From NCBI GenBank assembly GCA_027069385.1, contig JALXER010000239.1:1-16542 (forward strand): a stretch of DNA of 16,542 nucleotides. The letters run 5' to 3'. Source of the stretch: Paracoccaceae bacterium (GTDB taxonomy: Bacteria > Pseudomonadota > Alphaproteobacteria > Rhodobacterales > Rhodobacteraceae). The position numbers and the translations under genes were made by a program. Every line of letters starts with the position of its first letter. Within the stretch, counting starts at the first letter, position 1. The notes under the pieces are model-generated. The model searched no databases. It was given only the letters and a program-made list of their open reading frames with translations, and was not told where the DNA came from. This document shows, one piece after another, positions 14,729 through 16,542 of this stretch.

Positions 14729-15003
14729 CTACGGGGTTATGGGTAATTCGCCAACCCCTCACCCCCGCCCGCATGGTGCAGGCCGATGCAGCGGCGGTTT
14801 ATGCCGCTGGCTGGTCTGAGGCGGCGCTGTTTGATGCGGTGCAGATCTGCTGCCTTTTTAACCTTATGAACCGGATTGTCGAAGGAGCAGGGATCACAAG
14901 CCACCCCGTGGACCCCGCCGAAATAGACCCCGAGTTTCAAAGCAAAGCCTGCTATGTGGATTACGGGCGCAGCCTCGGGATCATGTGATCATGCCTTCGT
15001 CCC

Positions 15004-15031
15004 TTGCTGGACCTTCATAATCTGTTAGCAT
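15004..15031 (+). promoter_or_regulatory. Weak candidate promoter for the P450 gene
   Basis: TTGCTG (15004-15009), a 16-bp spacer and TAGCAT (15026-15031), each four of six to consensus, starting transcription shortly before the P450 ribosome sites. Pattern match only. Confidence 0.25.
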
Positions 15032-15060
15032 AAGGGGGGCTTAACGGGTTGGAGCCCATC

Positions 15061-16419
15061 GTGCTTGATTGTACCGCCAAATATCCGGCCAAGGTGAAGC
15101 TGTCGGAAACCGTCCCCTCGCCCATGCAGGCCCTTCGCATGGCCCAGTGGAACTTTCTTGAATTGTTGCCAAAAGATTGCCTGACCAAGCCCGTCGTGTC
15201 GGGCAGGGCCGGCGCGCGCTTTCACATGATCATGGATCCGCCACTAATTCGCACCATCCTGAACGCGCGGGTTGCGGACTTTCCCAAGGGCGATCTGGTC
15301 GTTGATCTGTTCCGGTCGGTTGCGATTGACAACATCGTTTCCTCGCATGACAGAACATGGGAAAAACTGCGCCCGCCCATGGCCAGGGCCGTTCATATCT
15401 CGGCGCTGGAAAAGTACTCCAAGGATTTTTCGGCAGCGGCCGAGAGGACCTCTGGTCAGATTTCGGCTGCGGAGAATGGCCCGTTGGATGTCGAACCCCT
15501 GATGGCCAGCGCCACCTTTGACCTGATCGCCAAGCTTGCAATGGCCGATGCAAATCCGTTGATTATGCAAACGGTCAAACGCGCGCTGGCAGCCTTTATC
15601 GAGGAAATCGCCCGGTTTTCCCCGCTGGATTTCATCGCCGCGCCCGGCTGGATGCCGCGCCTTGGTCGAAGTGGGCAATCGCCCACCATTGCCTATGGAC
15701 GCCGTTTGATTGATACGGCAATTAAACAGCGCAAACGCGACGGCCCCAACCCGCAACCCGATATCCTCGATCAGCTTTTGGCCGCGCAAGCCAAAGACCC
15801 TGACGGGTATATTACCGACGCCCAAATTCGCGACAATCTTGCGGTTATGCTGATTGCCGGACATGATACAACGGCGCGCACCTTGTCCTGGGCGCTGTAT
15901 CTTTCGGCCTTTGATCAGGATGTGCAGAAGGCGGCGCGCGAACAGGCGCAAAGGGTATTGCAGGGTCGTGCTGCTACAGCCAAAGACGTTAAATCCATGC
16001 CCCTGATCGGCAATATTATCCGCGAAACCATGCGCCTTTACCCCTCATTCCCGCTATTGGTGCGAAAATCCCTGACTGATGATACCATTGGCGGGGTGCG
16101 CTTTCGCAAAGGCGACCAGATTCTGATACCGCTATATGCGCTGCACCGCCATCATAGCCTGTGGAAGGACCCGGACCGCTTTGATCCGGTGCGTTTTGAC
16201 GGGTCGGGCAAGATCAGCAAATATGCCTTTATCCCGTTCGGTGCCGGCCCGCGCATTTGCATCGGTGCCAGTTTTGCGCAGCTTCAAGCGCAAATCATGC
16301 TCGCGACATTGCTTTCGCGCCACCGGTTCGAAGTGATTGAGGGCAGAACACCAAAACCTGGCCTGAGCTTCTCGCTCATCTCGAAAAACGGTATTCATCT
16401 AGCCGCCGCGCCGGTCTAG
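15061..16419 (+). CDS. Cytochrome P450
   Basis: A 452-residue soluble haem-thiolate monooxygenase. The start is uncertain: GTG 15061 has GGAG at 15051-15054 six bases before it, and TTG 15049 (four codons earlier, preceded by AGGGGGG at 15032-15038) is the alternative. Numbered from the GTG: the I-helix oxygen-activation motif AGHDTT at 266-271, the ExxR pair Glu322 and Arg325 in IRETMRLYPSFPLLVRK, the PxRF region DPDRFDPVRF, and the haem loop FGAGPRICIG with the ligand Cys400. The RLYPSFP segment and long meander resemble the CYP4/CYP102-type class more than short bacterial camphor-type P450s. No reductase or ferredoxin is fused or adjacent, so redox partners must come from elsewhere. No signal peptide or TM anchor is visible. 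The substrate is unknown; a fatty acid or terpenoid is possible. It ends 11 bp before an IS110-type transposase end. Confidence 0.94.
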   Translation: MLDCTAKYPAKVKLSETVPSPMQALRMAQWNFLELLPKDCLTKPVVSGRAGARFHMIMDPPLIRTILNARVADFPKGDLVVDLFRSVAIDNIVSSHDRTWEKLRPPMARAVHISALEKYSKDFSAAAERTSGQISAAENGPLDVEPLMASATFDLIAKLAMADANPLIMQTVKRALAAFIEEIARFSPLDFIAAPGWMPRLGRSGQSPTIAYGRRLIDTAIKQRKRDGPNPQPDILDQLLAAQAKDPDGYITDAQIRDNLAVMLIAGHDTTARTLSWALYLSAFDQDVQKAAREQAQRVLQGRAATAKDVKSMPLIGNIIRETMRLYPSFPLLVRKSLTDDTIGGVRFRKGDQILIPLYALHRHHSLWKDPDRFDPVRFDGSGKISKYAFIPFGAGPRICIGASFAQLQAQIMLATLLSRHRFEVIEGRTPKPGLSFSLISKNGIHLAAAPV

Positions 16420-16430
16420 CAACTGTCTTT

Positions 16431-16542
16431 TTAAGTGGTGTTAGAGACCCAAGTCTGGCGCGATTTGCAAAGTGCATTCACGATGGTGACGAGCTTTCTG
16501 GCAACGGCTGTGACAGCAACCTTATGGGGTTTTCCGGCGGCG
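16431..16542 (-). CDS. IS110-family transposase, C-terminal fragment
   Basis: Reading the minus strand from 16541, an open frame gives AAGKPHKVAVTAVARKLVTIVNALC and ends at TAA (16431-16433) after QTWVSNTT. The segment GKPxKVAxxAVxRKLxxIxNA followed by a Trp is the characteristic C-terminus of IS110-family (DEDD / Transposase_20) recombinases, as I know the family. The rest lies beyond the right edge, so intactness and the bridge-RNA-encoding end cannot be judged. The stop is 12 bp from the P450 stop; the P450 appears complete, so the element did not cut it. Confidence 0.75.
   Translation of the reverse strand, partial: AAGKPHKVAVTAVARKLVTIVNALCKSRQTWVSNTT

Larger units (their letters stand above)
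14556..14988 (+). pseudogene. AhpD-like / peroxidase-related protein, N-truncated and interrupted pseudogene
   Basis: Two pieces of one AhpD/carboxymuconolactone-decarboxylase-type protein are readable in different frames. The left piece (14556-14660) reads LSIDERELIAAYVSGLNACAFCTGAHTAISMAFGN and contains the AhpD-type CxxC (CAFC) and the following His. The right piece (about 14737-14988) reads from RQPLTPARMVQADAAAVYAAGWSE through LFNLMNRIVEGAGI to a TGA. Between them lies a REP-like insertion with a tandem repeat that shifts the frame. The N-terminal part normally preceding LSIDERE is absent: an in-frame TAA lies just upstream, inside the AraC gene, with no usable start. The intact ancestor would have been a thiol antioxidant-type protein. 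The right piece alone has an ATG (14590), but its N-terminus would be nonsense, so function is unlikely. Confidence 0.82.

Overview
The window looks like chromosome of a marine-type alphaproteobacterium, most likely Rhodobacterales (Roseobacter group / Rhodobacteraceae). This is inferred from GC-rich DNA, a CIRCE-controlled groESL operon, a DUF2125 protein, a DUF2161 protein, a tusE-like gene ending in the RAWSTG tail, and the tight cluster ppaC-maoC-ribF-ycgN-ltaE. No rRNA, tRNA or CRISPR array was seen.

Layout. 1-887 (minus): the ATPase of a HisP-type polar amino-acid ABC importer, followed by the first codons of its periplasmic binding protein. 1035-2979 (plus): a DsrC/TusE-family protein and a secreted DUF2125 protein. 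2980-3996 (minus): prs, whose stop codon abuts the DUF2125 stop. 4128-4940 (plus): an alpha/beta hydrolase, diverging from prs across a near-perfect operator-like palindrome. 4920-8703 (minus): a five-gene unit with junctions of 0-9 bp, ppaC, MaoC hydratase, ribF, YcgN-type Cys-cluster protein and threonine aldolase, driven by a good sigma70-like promoter at 8740-8768. 8815-10037 (plus): a DUF2161 PD-(D/E)XK-like protein and a GNAT acetyltransferase; the latter is bracketed by two copies of a REP/BIME-like palindromic repeat sharing 26 identical bases. 10153-12340 (plus): the groES-groEL operon with a clear promoter, CIRCE operator and intrinsic terminator.

12405-16542 is more accessory. A secreted dienelactone-hydrolase-like enzyme (minus) and a seven-TM AraC-type regulator (plus) diverge around a perfect 28-bp palindrome and a second related imperfect one, a convincing operator array. 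Directly after the regulator lies a broken AhpD-like (peroxidase-related) gene. It lacks its N-terminus and is interrupted and frameshifted by a third REP-like element carrying a 20-bp tandem duplication. A complete cytochrome P450 follows, and the window ends inside the 3' end of an IS110-family transposase on the minus strand.

Most of the window is housekeeping: PRPP synthesis, flavin cofactors, pyrophosphate hydrolysis and chaperonin. I did not find a multi-gene system that I can call new. The observations most worth checking are the paired palindromes between the hydrolase and the membrane-tethered AraC regulator, the AhpD-like pseudogene opened by a REP-like element, the TusE/DsrC homologue with Trp in place of the catalytic penultimate Cys, and the TGT-N12-ACA palindrome upstream of prs.
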